Below, piece after piece: positions 24,610 through 37,200 of a DNA stretch of 64,000 nt (position 1 is its first letter; every line of letters starts with the position of its first letter). The position numbers and the translations under genes were made by a program. Location of the stretch: positions 14,067,961 through 14,131,960 of the forward strand of contig OY365810.1 of the NCBI GenBank assembly GCA_959347315.1, written 5' to 3'. The notes beneath the pieces were generated by a model. It did no database searches. It was not told the origin of the DNA and saw nothing but the letters and a program-made list of their open reading frames with translations. The stretch comes from Bimastos eiseni. Taxonomy: Eukaryota; Annelida; Clitellata; Crassiclitellata; Lumbricidae.

Positions 24610-25003
24610 GTAAAGTTTTTCGAGATGATTATTTTTGAAACTAGCATGAAGTTAAAGTAGATTTCAATTAGGGTATAACCGGAAATCGCCTCGGACATTC
24701 GCCTCAGCCGAATATTGGACTATTCGGAAGTATTCGCCTCGGCAAATATTACACCCGCTAATAGCTAAAAATAACTTTTTTGATAAAATAATTTTATTTG
24801 ATAAAATAATATTTTTTCATCAAATAAATCTAGGACTAACGGACTTAATTTTCCCGCTTGAATTGGCTCCACCCACTTTCCAGTAAACATTAGAGAGAAA
24901 AGACGTCGTTGAGAACTTCATATTTCAAATTTTATGACAAGGTTTTAAATTTTTTTTCACAAATAAAGTTATTTAATAATAAATATATTGGTATAGCCTA
25001 GAG

Positions 25004-25440
25004 CAGCGTTTCCCAAACTGTGTTCCACAGAACCATAGGATTCCGCGGGGTGAAAAGGAGGGTTCCGCGAAAAACTTTCAGTGTGAACAGGAAATATGAG
25101 CTTCAAACCATTTCAAATGAATTGTCCAAATTATTCATAGGAGGCTCAATTTTGCTTACATTTGTTTATAACTTTAGATGAAGGAGATCTAATATGTGTA
25201 AAATTTGACCAAATCAGTCGCTTGTCGCTGTATACAATAAGGCTTAAAATGACCAAAAATGACATGAAACCTCAAACGGGTCGTAATTGATATTAATGCA
25301 GAAACGATTACAAAAATATATATCTAATACAAATAATATATAAAACTTTTGTTTGGACTTTCATAAATGCTTCAAAGAAGATTTTTACCAAAACCCCTAT
25401 AATGTTACGAGACGGAAAATCAGATTTCGCTATCTTTGTT
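25004..25440 (+). mobile_element. hAT-type MITE fragment
   Basis: Starts CAGCGTTTCCCAAACTGTG, a typical hAT terminal repeat, followed by a TTCCGCGGGG segment and TTCAGTGTGAACAGG. The latter part is homologous to 43500-43640. The right end was not located; the end given is approximate. Confidence 0.5.
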
Positions 25441-25635
25441 GTCATATTTAATTAGGTTATGGTTCGAGACTTCTCGCCTTCCTGGTCTCGTTTTGAAGCA
25501 GAATATCTCCTTTTCCTGTTCTATTAATAACATATGACCTTAGCCTATTTATTATGCACACAGATTGCCCAGAAAGAGGTCGACTTATGTAAACAATAAC
25601 CGTTACATGGTTAGCAACCGAAGCGCGTGATTTGA

Positions 25636-25643
25636 TCACGTGA
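25636..25643. promoter_or_regulatory. E-box palindrome TCACGTGA
   Basis: Perfect MITF/USF-type E-box about 140 bases upstream of the candidate start of the nested transposase-like gene. Confidence 0.4.
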
Positions 25644-25687
25644 TACAATCTTGAACTGCGGTTGGCTGATGGTTTTAAGGTCAACTA

Positions 25688-25699
25688 TGCGCATGCGCA
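25688..25699. promoter_or_regulatory. NRF-1-type site
   Basis: TGCGCATGCGCA, a full palindromic NRF-1 consensus, 45 bases after the E-box and about 85 before the first ATG. Together these make a CpG-containing promoter-like patch in AT-rich DNA. Confidence 0.5.
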
Positions 25700-25783
25700 C
25701 TCGGTATGACCCGGTCTCTTTAAATGTCACGCACACACGGAATGCAATCTAGTTTGTTGATTTTGAAATACTTAATTCTCGAA

Positions 25784-28700
25784 AATGGAAGAGAATTATC
25801 GCGAATTTGATTAATGCTAAAGGGTCGGATCGAGCAAAAAGTGCCTGAATTGTTGCAAGAGTATTTGATCATGATCGCGATGACGATTGCGATGAAAGCG
25901 AGGTTTTCAGTGATGATGATTTTCGGACAGAATCTGATGCCAACAACGATTCAGATGACCAAGAAGAAAATGAAATGAATGTTTCCGATTTCAAAGATGT
26001 CATGACGCACGCTAAAACATCTAGCGAGTTCGTAACTGATGACAATGTCGTTGAATATCAGAAAGCGGCTGAATTCAGGTAAGCCCCGATTATTTTTTAA
26101 ATACTTTGCACCACAGGATCCTTGTTTATAGACATTCACGTACTGTTTCTGATTCACTGCAACTCCTATACGAAAATCACTGTTTAAACTAAGCTCTAAC
26201 TGCACCACAGGATCCTTGTTTATAGGCAATCGCATACTGTTTCTGATTCACTGCGACTCCTATACGAAAATCACTGTTTAAACTAAGCTCTAATTGAGCT
26301 AATTATTATTATAAGTTTCAGGCATAACTGTAAAGATTAGCCTGTTCTAGTTGAGCTTGTCTTTATAAATATTCAGGCACAACTACTAGGTTTAGACCCT
26401 CTTCTTACTGTGCTCGTTTTTATAAGACCTTAGGCATAACGGTTAGGTTTACAACCTGTATTATTGAGCTTGTCTTTAAGTATTCAGGTATAAATGCAAA
26501 AGTTGTGTCATTTCCTCTCTTGTACTACTTCATCTTTTACAATCCTTATTGTGCAATGTACAAGTTTATCATTAATTGATTAAGTTAACGATAGGAAATA
26601 ATAATTAGTATTTCAATTGCAATTTATTTTTTATCAGGATTCTTCTCGATAATCAATAATTGCAGTCTACCGGTTGATAAATCTTGTAAATTGCTGTGTG
26701 GTTTGAATGCAGGGCTTTTAGCATTGGCTTTGTTTTTTTGTTGCATGGCTTTTATAAAAGCAAACTGAAATGAATTTGATAAATAGAAATAAATATTTTT
26801 ATATGGGTTGTTTATTTGTAGATGTCAATGTAAACTTAATAATGGACTCCCATGCAGTAACCAGTATGCTCCGAAGGACATGGTCAGGCGTAGAATGGAA
26901 ATGGCTGCACCTGTCCCACGGGATCAAATGTTGGTGCTACTCGGCAAAATTTCTTGCACAATAAACATGAGACTTGTCGCAGCAGGAAATCCAGCCAAGC
27001 GGTGCGTCAACATCAGCGAACATTATGTTATTTGGAAAGCCGTCAGATCTGCCGTACAACCTTTAAGTTCATCCACGGGATTAGCCAGGACAGACTGACG
27101 GGGATTCTCAAGTGGTATAAAACAGAAGGTTTAACACCAAAAGAAAAACAAAGCAGTGGATGTAAGAACAACACCCACTGCTTTCAGCTTAGCAAAATTG
27201 AAGATATCATTCGCTTCCTGACAAATTATGCCAGCGAGCATGCGATGATGCTTCCTGGAAGGGTTCCTGGATTTAAGCGGGATGATATCAAGTTGCTGCC
27301 ATTGAGCCACACCAAGACCAAAGTGTACGGCCTATACAAAACGTGCATGGAACAACATGGAAAACGAGTCGCTGGATTTTCGACCTTCAAACAGTACTGG
27401 CTTCAACTCGTTCCATTCATCACGATGTGCAAGCCAGTGACTGATTTGTGTTGGACTTGCCAAAACAACAACACGTTGATCTACCGTAGTGCCAATATCG
27501 AGGATCATCAAAAAGGTTTGATTTGAACTGCATAGTTTTCTATGATTTTATAGAGAAAAGCAAGAAAGTAAGTTGTTTGGGAAATTTGAAATGCTGAAGT
27601 AGTGTTTTGTTGTTATTAGGAGCATATTAGTTTGCATATGAGATTACAATTTGCACTTAACTAAATGGTGACAGGTTGACTAGAGCTTTTGACCTGTAAC
27701 ATGATTTCAATCCTTGTCCAAGGAAGTTACTGCTTACTGACCTTGAGCAAGGAAATCATGCTCAAATGCACTGCAGTTGTATTGTATCGTATAACACAGG
27801 TTTAAATGGCTCAGACGTTAGAAGCACTGCAAGTTAACCTGTGTCTATCTCTCCTATCTTCCTCTTCAAAATTGAGATAGTGTCCATCATCCAAATCATT
27901 CCACAACTGTTGAACTGAAGAATTTCTGCCTGTTTGTTCCTTGGGGTGTCTTAAACATTAATTTTATATGATGTCCAGAATTGCCTTGTTTGTTGCTAAT
28001 TAAAAAATCCTGTAGCTGCACTGCCTTCTTTCAAATTATAATCTTGTATGTTTCGATTAGTTCACTGCTGTCCCTCGTTGAAATGAAAATCTCAATCTTT
28101 ACAGATTCAATGGTATAAATATAAGACCAATGATGTTCTCTCGATAAATTATTAGTTTTTAAATTAATTATGATACGTATTTTTCACAGGTGACCGACTT
28201 CGTCAACAAGAGCAGCATTTTAATTATGTCCAGATTGAACGATCACTCTACAAATCCATGGTTGACGAGGCAAAATCAACATACCTGGAATTCGGTCTCT
28301 CTGATTTGCAAGCAAGTGCTCCATGTAGCCGCAGCATGTCCATGCACTACAGCTTTGACTATACACAGCTAGTACATTTGCCGAGTGATCCTTTACAGCC
28401 AGGACCAATATACTTCCTTGTTCCACGCAAGTTAGGCATATTTGGTGTCTGCTGTGAAGGGGTTCCTTGACAAGTGAACTTTCTGATTGACGAAGCCAGG
28501 GTTCGAATGCTGTTGTGTCCTATTTGCATTATTTCTTTCAGCATTATGAATTTGGTGAGACTGATGTCAAGCTTCATTGTGATAACTGTTCAGGCCAAAA
28601 CAAGAATCGTTTCATGCTTTGGTACTGTGCATGGAGGGTTGCCATTGGTCTTCACAAGTCTATAGTGTTGAAATTTTTAATCGTAGGACACACAAAGTTT

Positions 28701-29760
28701 GCCCCGGATTGATGTTTTGGGCTTCTGAAACAGGCATTCAGACGCCATGCAGTGTCATCTCTGTCAGAAATGGCATCTGTGGTGAATGGAAGTGCTTCTG
28801 TAAATTAGAGTCAGCTTGTTGACCTGGAAGATGGAACATCCTTGGTCCCGGTTGGAGATTGGCAAGAACATCTGCGGCCATATTTTCTGGCATTAAAAAA
28901 CATTTCGGGTTAGATGAAGTGTCATTCAACTACATAATTTTTTCACTTACATGTGCAACAGAGAAAATGCATGGAAATTTGTAGATTTTTATTAGTGTCT
29001 GTCATTGCAGTACTTAACTATAATGCTACAAGTTATCTATATGATAAAATTATTGTGCATATTTTTTTGTTTCTGTTCTGACCCTTTAAATATTATTTTC
29101 ATTTCATTTCACCTTTGATTCCAAGCTACTTGTTGATTGGGTTTTCTACACTGGAGTGTTTCTAATTGGTTTACACTGCGAGAAGTACTTTGTAATTTTT
29201 TGAACATGATACAATATATTATGCATTTCAGGTTTGATTCTGCTCACCCTGGGATGGTGTTTGCCAGGGTGTCACCTGAGGATCCAGAAGTGCCTTTCCA
29301 GCTTTTCAAGAGCAAAGATGCACTACCAATTGAAGCACCAACTCCAATCACATCTCCAGGGATGGATGATGCAAGGAAGTGGTATCTATACCACAAGATT
29401 CGACCTTTTGTTGCATATCCGTGGAAGGATGTGATGTGTCCATTGCCCAAAGTACTGCAGCCTTCTCCAGCTGGACTTGAGGACAAAGAACCCTTGGAGA
29501 AAACAGTTTCCATTGAGAATTCTGGACGAAGACACGACGCATCCTCTTCTATTGAACCAGATCCACCGGTCGGTGAAACACGTAAAACTCGCAGACGTGG
29601 TGGCAGAAGACCCCTGTCTTCGCCGGTTGACACTGGAAGCATCAGCAAAGGGCAGACGGAAGGGAGGAGTCGTAAACGTGGTGTTGAAAATCGCGGGCGG
29701 GTTACTCGTTCTGGCCGAAATGTAAAACCAGTTGTCCGGCTGGAGAGACCTGCTAATTAA
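25784..29760 (+). pseudogene. Degenerate transposase-like gene (GHTKFAPD / HCDNCSGQNKN family)
   Basis: Four recognisable coding blocks with splice signals. Block 1 (25784-26081) is acidic (SEVFSDDDFRTESD, donor GTAAGC) and its N-terminus is broken by stops and frame shifts. Block 2 (26820-27515) starts with a Cys-rich FRCQCKLNNGLPC, has one frameshift near 26955, then KWYKTEGLTPKEK and CWTCQNNN. Block 3 (28190-28920) carries LVPRKLGIFGVCCEGVP, then a TGA, then KLHCDNCSGQNKNRFMLWY and LIVGHTKFAPD, each followed by further stops. Block 4 (29233-29757) is open and basic at its end (RKTRRRGGRRPLSS). The conserved core is common in invertebrate and cnidarian genomes and is, I believe, labelled DUF7869; the GHTKFAPD and CDN blocks suggest a DDE/RNase H-type transposase. 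It has introns and at least four disabling changes. Confidence 0.75.
26105..26300. repeat. About 105-bp tandem duplication in the intron
   Basis: Two copies of a segment beginning GCACCACAGGATCCTTG and ending ACTAAGCTCTAA (about 26108-26201 and 26202-26293) with few differences, so a recent local duplication. Confidence 0.8.
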
Positions 29761-29845
29761 TTTTTTATATATTCTAGATATTGTTTCATTATTATTATGT
29801 GGGTGAGCTCGCTTGTGTTTTGGTTTGTGTGCTGGGTTGTAAATC

Positions 29846-29932
29846 GAGGGTTAAGTATTCAAATCTCCTCTAGAGATTTGCATCAAGAATTCTGCTCCGC
29901 CTGCACCTCATTACCAACTAAGCTATGACGAT
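29846..29932 (-). other. tRNA-like (SINE-type) sequence
   Basis: On the minus strand TAGCTTAGTTGG fits the Pol III A box and GATTTGAATACTT resembles a B box about 50 bases later. No intact cloverleaf was established, so it is more likely a SINE head than a functional tRNA. Confidence 0.4.
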
Positions 29933-30195
29933 TTCACTGATTGCACACTGTCGCTCGGAAGATGAGACGGTGAGGGAGAAGATTTGTCTCGCTCTGATAT
30001 GCCGAGGCTAAGATATGAAGTTGCTAATGCTTCACACCAATGACTGTCTTTCCGGCTAGCTTAAATAATTTAGATCTAAAATTTTGTCATTAATTTTTGT
30101 CAAATTGTTATATTTAATTCCTATTAAAAAAATTTTTGCTCTTAAACGTCTGTTAGTATTAGACTGTATACCATAAGATTTGTCTTTTTGTTGTA

Positions 30196-30672
30196 GATCC
30201 ATGGAAGAATGTGAATGCCTGTTGCTACACGTGAACTCGAAGAAGACGCCTTGGACAAAACAGAGCCGAAAAGAAGACTGGACAAAAATACATCAATTCC
30301 TTTTTAACTCTGCCACTGCTTGTACTCTGGCAGTGCCAGTCCCAAACCTGGATAAAGGAGGAGGGCGACAGCACTGATCGTTTTTTATCAAACAGTGTCG
30401 TTAAAATGAAGCTACTACATCCGTTGACGATCCAGAGCCACCGATTGCCTGCACGCCAAACTGGACGACATGATGCAGAAGACCTTTTAACACTGGCAGA
30501 TGGTTGACTGAAGGGTTAGATCATGTTTCCACAGGGGACCCAGAACACAAAGGAAGCACATCATCCTGTGGTGATTCAGGATCATCTGTTCCTGGTACAT
30601 CTTAAACTCTAGGTGGTGGTGGGAGAAGACCCGTGTCTTTGCCAGTTGACGCCGAAAACATAGTGTGACAGG
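30196..30672 (+). pseudogene. Diverged second copy of the transposase-like 3' end
   Basis: ATCCATGGAAGAATGTGA parallels ATCCGTGGAAGGATGTGA at 29418. CGCCTTGGACAAAACAG parallels CCCTTGGAGAAAACAG near 29490. GTGGTGGGAGAAGACCC parallels GTGGTGGCAGAAGACCC near 29598. The reading frame is not kept, so this is an old tandem duplicate of the 3' end, or a second element copy. Confidence 0.6.
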
Positions 30673-31560
30673 AATAAACTGTCATTTTATTTTAGTTTTC
30701 TGATTATTTGAATGTTAATTTTATCCATTGTCGTATTGTAATATTTAATTCCTCAGCAGAAAATAGCAGTTTAGCATCTCTTAGAATTGAAGACGTTTCT
30801 AATTAAATTGGCATTTTAGTGTCAATAATTTCTCGTTGGTAAACTGGAATAACTTTAATAACTTTTTTCTTAGTTGAGATATCTACACCATATTTGGACA
30901 GTGCATTTTCAATCGCAGCAACTACAATTGTGCCAAATTTCACTTAAATCGGTTCAAAAACAATGTCCGTTGCTAAGGAGATTATAAAAATAATTTGACC
31001 AAACTTTGTACGCAGTTTTCTCAAATAACGATTTACGTAACCCATCGTTCTTGAAGTTCTATTACTTTGTCTGTATGTGAGTCATAAACAAGCCGGAAAC
31101 GGTTTCGGAAAGGTAAATCTTGCATCTACAAGGTGGTGCAATTAACAGAGAAAAAGTATTTTGTACTTGTGACTGGTTTCGTTGTGACATGTGACTCATG
31201 TGCGTTTACATTAATGACTCTTCTCACCCCTCTCTTGCTTACAAACACCTAACTCAGCATTTGCTTCTGACATTTAAGGGAGAATTGCTCATTTTCTTCA
31301 TAAGATCATAAATAGCTATGCAGATAGACTGAATTAATTTATTGAGTGTTGGAAATTGCTCATGGTGTAATAGTTCAACCCTTTACCAACAAGCATGCAT
31401 TAATATGCATTATGGGAAAGTAATGCAGCTGGTCGTTATAGGGTTAGATTTGCGCTATGTGAAGTGATACTGAAGACATCTATGCTTGAGTGCATCTTAT
31501 GTGAAATTCTGTTGCTTATAGAGCAAAAGTGATGCCTTACCAGCAGAACTCCATTATCTC
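30673..31560. other. No gene recognised
   Basis: AT-rich sequence between the pseudogene copy and the tentative EXD1 exon. It contains an ATTTGACCAAA-like stretch near 30998 that also occurs near 25207 on the left side of the nested element, which might mark element flanks. Nothing else seen. Confidence 0.4.
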
Positions 31561-31568
31561 GATTACAG

Positions 31569-31645
31569 AAGCTATCGGTCACCAGCATTTCAAAGATCAC
31601 GGTTCATCGACAACTGCCACGCCTCAGTGGATCCCGTTCTTCAGG
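31569..31645 (+). CDS. Tentative EXD1 C-terminal exon
   Basis: An ATTACAG acceptor is followed by AAG CTA TCG and runs to TTCAG before a GTCTGC donor. In the phase left by the exon ending at 24609 it reads KLSVTSISKITVHRQLPRLS. The basic, serine-rich sequence is not conserved family sequence, so only phase and splice sites support it. The other frame (EAIGHQHFKDHGSSTTATPQ) is also open and would need a different partner. Confidence 0.3.
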
Positions 31646-32472
31646 TCTGCCATGATGGAATTTCACACATAAGACGCAGATACTCAACCAAGGAAATCGG
31701 TCAGTCAACTGTTGTTGCTCAATTTGGACAATTATGGCTAATATAGGGTCAGCATGTCATCTGCTTCATCAGAATTTCAGCTCAGTGTTTATGGTTTCGC
31801 TCAATTGATGCACTTAGCCAAGTTTGACTCTTGACATACATGTCTGTAGTTTCATTTAAGTGATGCTGTGTGCATTTTTATGGCAACACTCTTAGATGTC
31901 ATTTGAATTGATCAGAGACTCTGAACCATGTTTGTCATGGATATTCCTCACAACTTTTGTATGTAGACCGTAGATGCTGGTCAAGACATGTTGCACATAT
32001 TGATCAAGACACTGTGATGGTTGAAGCCATAACATGCTTATAGTAACAGCATTCTGCATTCTTATCAACTTCACAACATGTACATCTAGTCCACAGATGC
32101 TGGTCAAGGATATGTTGAGCATTGTTAACTATTTGTGTTTTTGCAAGTAAATGAAATCTCCCTACAATTTCACAAAGGTGCTAAATTCAGCTTGTTGTTA
32201 AATTTGTCTATGTTACATTATGAACTGAAACCGTAGCATGAAACAGTTGCTAATACACTATTTGTAACTACCTTGGCACTGCTGCAGTGAGAGAAAAGTG
32301 GAATAAATTGAAAACGATGGTAAAAAATACTAGAGTAAGAAAATACTACTCAAGCTTAAAAATTTGCTTTGGTCGTGCCAGTCAGAAAAAGGACGACAGT
32401 AGTCAACTTTGCTATAGCACAGTGTCATTCAACAGAACCACCTGCTTATATAATATAATGATCTCATTTTAG

Positions 32473-32570
32473 ATGATTGGAATCAGCTGAAAAGATCAAA
32501 AGTGAACCTGCAGAGAAGCAAGAGTGTTGGTGCTGTACCCAAACAACCATTCAGTGGCACCACGCCAAAG
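32473..32570 (+). CDS. Tentative last exon of EXD1
   Basis: A good CTCATTTTAG acceptor precedes the frame DDWNQLKRSKVNLQRSKSVG, which runs to GTTPK and a TGA. The phase matches the tentative exon at 31569-31645 (G + AT). A possible alternative exon at 32288-32335 (VREKWNKLKTMVKNTR) would need a different acceptor here. An AATAAA lies near 33378, about 800 bases on. Weakly supported. Confidence 0.3.
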
Positions 32571-33394
32571 TGAATCCTACTGACTGTCTCTTTATGTCGT
32601 TCCTTACTCAGTCCGAGTGTTCTCAGTTAATTTCTCGTGTTGATTTATTGTTAAATCTTAACCAGAAGTGTAAGTGTTTGATGCTTCTGTTGCCGAGTTT
32701 TGCTTCAGAAATTATCAGAACTCAGTTTTACCTTTGGGGTGAAACTTTGTGCTTTTAAATTGACAGCTTGCCTGTTACATGATCATTTACAGTACATGAT
32801 GTATCTGTGTAAAGAACAGTATATGAAAGACAGTTATCCATTTTAAGTTTTACCACAAATTTTAAAAAAACCTTTGAATGCAGCTTTTGTGTAAATGTCC
32901 TATAAGTTTATCTGAGTTTTTGTTATTTAAGCAAGTCTATTTTTGTTATAAATTGTAACAAAGAAGTCATTATTATGTTTTGTGATTTTAATTGTGTGCA
33001 ATCAAAAGCGCCTGTAGATAGAGGGTAAACTCTGCTATAAGCATTTAGTTTCGAACTTAAATGAAAACGATAAGTACCGGTAGGAAGAACTGCATATGTT
33101 CGTCATCTATCACATTTTTTATATGATTTTAATGTCTTTTTTACTGTTGTCATGCAGTGGTTGGTGTTTAGAGACAACACCAGCACAAGATCTGTTGTAT
33201 TTTCCACACTCCTATTCAAGAAGCCAGATGTGTCCTAAACATAATGAAGTGTGTTTTGGCTCCAAAGCAACAGAATGATGAAACCAGTCGTATCACTGCT
33301 TATTTGCTAAAACTTTGACTTTTTCATGTTTTTATGGGCTCAAATTCCTGACTGATTGGTGCCAGGTAAATTAACTCAATAAAGTTATGTCATT

Positions 33395-33744
33395 CATTCA
33401 TTACAAACGATTTATATAGCGCCCCTTCAAGGCTATTACTCAGGAGCGCTCCCGACCCCAGCACATCTAAAAAGAAGTTTTAAGGCGAGTATAAAATGAG
33501 TCTGAGTGGACCCTTGGCAACAACTGCGACGCCAACGGGAGCGTGTTCCAGAGCGAGGGCCAACCACTGAGAAGGCACGATTCTGTTTAGTAGTTGTACT
33601 GGCGAATGGGACAATGAGCAGGCCTCGCTCAGTAGAGCGACAACCCTGTACTCTCAAAATAGAGTAACGGAGATTGCGAAGATAGGCAGAGGCGAGATCC
33701 AGCATGGACCGCCATGCCAAAAGATGATACGGTACAAGATTCAC
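33395..33744 (-). mobile_element. LINE 3' end, same family as 2905-3390
   Basis: Minus-strand frames read RSTERGLLIVPFASTTTKQN, RAFSVVGPR, then after frameshifts VHSDSF and LLKT-like segments. They end in a TATATAAATCG terminus with an (ATTC)n-like tail. It lies between the EXD1 and CMC1 3' ends. Confidence 0.7.
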
Positions 33745-34099
33745 TGTTGGAGGGGGACGTGATAAGAGTTGCTCAGAAAAGTTTAAGCCCTATTTATATA
33801 CTAAATGTTAAACTGTCACCATTATAGAGTTTTGTATATCAATGTTACGCTTCAAAATCTCGTAAAATCTACATAGCAAATGTGTTGACCATTCAACGAG
33901 GACTTGTTGAATCTGACTTGGTAACTGTACATCTGCAGTGGATGAATCTTCAACTTTTGGTATGTTTTTTAAGTTCTTATAAATGGAGTGCAAATATGAC
34001 GATATTATGTTGCCAATCAGTTTTTTTTGTTAATGATTCTGCCAAGTTTTAAGAGAAAATATTCTCAGTAAAAGAACACAGACTGCATATCCTCCTTTC

Positions 34100-34105
34100 T
34101 TTAAT
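34100..34105 (-). promoter_or_regulatory. CMC1: Candidate poly(A) signal of CMC1
   Basis: ATTAAA on the minus strand, about 190 bases beyond the CMC1 stop. Confidence 0.35.
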
Positions 34106-34291
34106 TGTAGTAATTAAACCATTATAATGTTGTCCTGGTTATGACTATTCCTTCGAAATTCACTGCATATGTTGTAACCAGTCTGAATGTCAAGGCCAGG
34201 CATTAAACTTCTGTTGACAGCAATCAATTATCCCAAAACTGTTCATATAATACACTTGTAGCAGACAGTATAGTACATGTGACGAAATTAG

Positions 34292-37200
34292 TTATCCCAT
34301 AGCTGTCGATTCCTGTGGTTTCTTTTTCTTTGGAATTCCTGTTCTTCTGTATTCTGCTCGTTCTTCCAAAAACTGACTTGTTACGTCCGCTATAAATTTT
34401 GGATCGTAATACCTAAAACAACATTAATGTTTTGAATTAAGCAAGAAGTATAGCAAGATGTGGTTAATTAATTGTTATAACTATGTAATAAAAAAGAAAC
34501 ACACAGAAAGCTTTCTCGTTGTCAACAAACTTAAGTAAGTTTTTTTATTTGAAGAACTTTTTAAGGGCTTTAAGAACTACATCTTTGAGGTCATAACAGT
34601 TGTTGAATTTTGGGTTTGGCTTTATTGGTCCTTATTCCTCAAGTTATGCAAACTGTTAAGTTGCTGCACTGGATTGTTGATTTATTGTTGTGTTTCCACC
34701 AGAAGATCTTTTTTTTTAGAACTACAAATGAATGCTTGTTTAGCAAATGTTGGTCTACATGACTGATTTAATCAATCCGTCTTTAATCAATCAATCCTTT
34801 TAGGCTTGAAACTCTGTACATTTACACATAATCTGCAGTAATATGACTTGTAATGTAATGTCCCACTCACCATCTCAGCGTGCACTCTTTCATAACGGAA
34901 TTCTCCTTTCGGCATTTGAAGGGCAGTAGAAGACCATTTGCTTTTCCACATTCGTTAAATGCTACAATCATCAAAACATTTGATCTTTACAAATCTTTTG
35001 ACGTCTGCATTTCTCAATAGACACCATATGTTGCGGTTGTCACCAAGGGTCCACTCAGACTCATTTGCCTTAAAACTGTTCTTTTTAAACGTGCTGCAGT
35101 TGGGAGTGCTCCTGAGTAGTAGCCTTGAAAGGATGCTATATAAATCTCTGTAATGAATGAATGAATATGAATTTTCTGCTAAAATATCCTCCTGTGTTGG
35201 TCTTTTTGTAATATTGCACCCATGTGACTGTAATTAGAGATCTTTTAAGGGTCACTGAAGGCAAAACTAATCAACCTCTGAACAATGCTGAACAGAAAGC
35301 TCATCATTTATCACCAGTGGCCATTTCTGTTAGTATTATACATTGCCAATCCATATTGTCATTGCTCATGAATCTAGTGTACAACTGTACATACATAATG
35401 GTAACAGCAAGCCCAATTTGATACACAGTCGAACTGGTGTCGATGCTTCAACCTTGTCATCTGCGTTTGCCAACGACGAAAGATCAAAGCCGCTCTAGAC
35501 TGAAAATTCTAAAGGAAGTGGAGAGCAGGTGCTTTTGTTAAGGACCTGCACTGCAGATAAAGAACTGGGTTATTACAATCAATTTATTAAAAAGGAAAAA
35601 TTATTACTATGCAATTATCAAGTGACACTATCTAGTGACAGCATCAGTCAATGGTGGCAAGGGATCCATTGGTTCACCGACAATTGGTTCACGGTCAGTT
35701 GGTACATGGACAATTGGTTCACGGTCAAAAAGTTAATTCTCGCGAAGCCCATGGGCGTCAATCCCCCTCTGAGCGATAGAGGCAAACCCCCTGGTCCCAA
35801 GTGTCAGGAAGGCACGATATTCCCCCTAAGACACAAAAATATCCCCCCTTACGTGAAATTGGAGGCATTTGCCTCCGCACCCCCCCCCCCCATCTGGACG
35901 CTCCTGGCGGAGCTGATGAAAAGAATCATACATAAATAGATTAATGAAAAAGTATTGTGTTAGAACGGAAGCCAGATTGATGAAAAGAATTAAGCCAAAG
36001 AAGAAGCTAGATGTGATGAAAAGAATTATGTTTACATAGAAGCTGGAACGACGAAATATAATGCTGTTTAACTGGAAGCTGTAATGATGAAAAGAGTTAT
36101 GCTGAAGTAGAAGCTGGATATGATGAAAAGAATTATCCACTTAAACAAAATTGTTATCAACAATCCAGCATCTAGGTAAAGATTATATGACAGTGAACCA
36201 ATTGTTGTGAACCAATTGTCCGTGAACCAATTGTTGTGAACCAATTGTCCGTGAACCAATTGTCGTGACACGAGTGTCGAGCAATAGGGAGCAAAGGACT
36301 CTCAATTTCCCTATACAGTAACCGTCTAAAAGAGGTCAAACTCGTACTCTGCATTAAAAAGTGAAAGCTGTAACCAATTGGATACAATGTTCCACTTCGT
36401 TGTGACTAAAGCATTCACATTTATTACAGACTTGTTTTCTTAATCACTGTAATCTCGTAAATTATTGCAGCAGCCAAATTTTTGCTTACCATAGCAACTC
36501 TAACCTCTCTTTAGTTTCTGCATCTTACCTTTCACTTCTGTGTGACACAACTCCTTAGCCTTTGCTGTCATCATTTTTGGTATGACAACTTCTGTTTCAA
36601 CTTTTCTCAAGGTCCTGTCCAATGGATCTCCTAAGTTCATAAGACAAGCAATAGTACATATGAGTTTTGACAAGCTCGCAAAAGAATTGATTGCGCCCAG
36701 GACAGAAACATGAGCACTGATAATAAGTGAACCAATGAAAACTACTATGAAGCTTTAGTTACCAAGTTACTAAGCATCAGAATATAGAATCCAAAGAGCA
36801 TCACCAGACTGAGAACAACTGGTCTTACTCTCTGTTCAGTTGAGCACCTACATTTTTACAAAATATAATCCTATAATAAACAAGACAATTCGACAATACA
36901 AGCACAAACAATGGCAATGATTTGCATAATTATGTTATGATGACAAGCATAGAATTTTTGCATAATAGATAAAGTAAGAAATACATTATCTAAAAGTGCA
37001 AAGTAGGCCTACATGTAATAAAGTGTTGGTCATAACTTCGGCCTCGCAATGCAATGAAAAATTATTTCTGTAGTTGATTGTTTTTGTATATAATTAAAAA
37101 TAACACTGACCCTAAAACGATCTTCACAATGCCCAACCTGACCATAACCGAACCCCAAGACACATACTAAATTTTTTTAATGATTTAAACAGTGAGTCAA

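Noticed and set aside
28258..28822. Several overlapping frames on both strands
   Set aside because: Shadows and frame-broken pieces of the transposase-like pseudogene.
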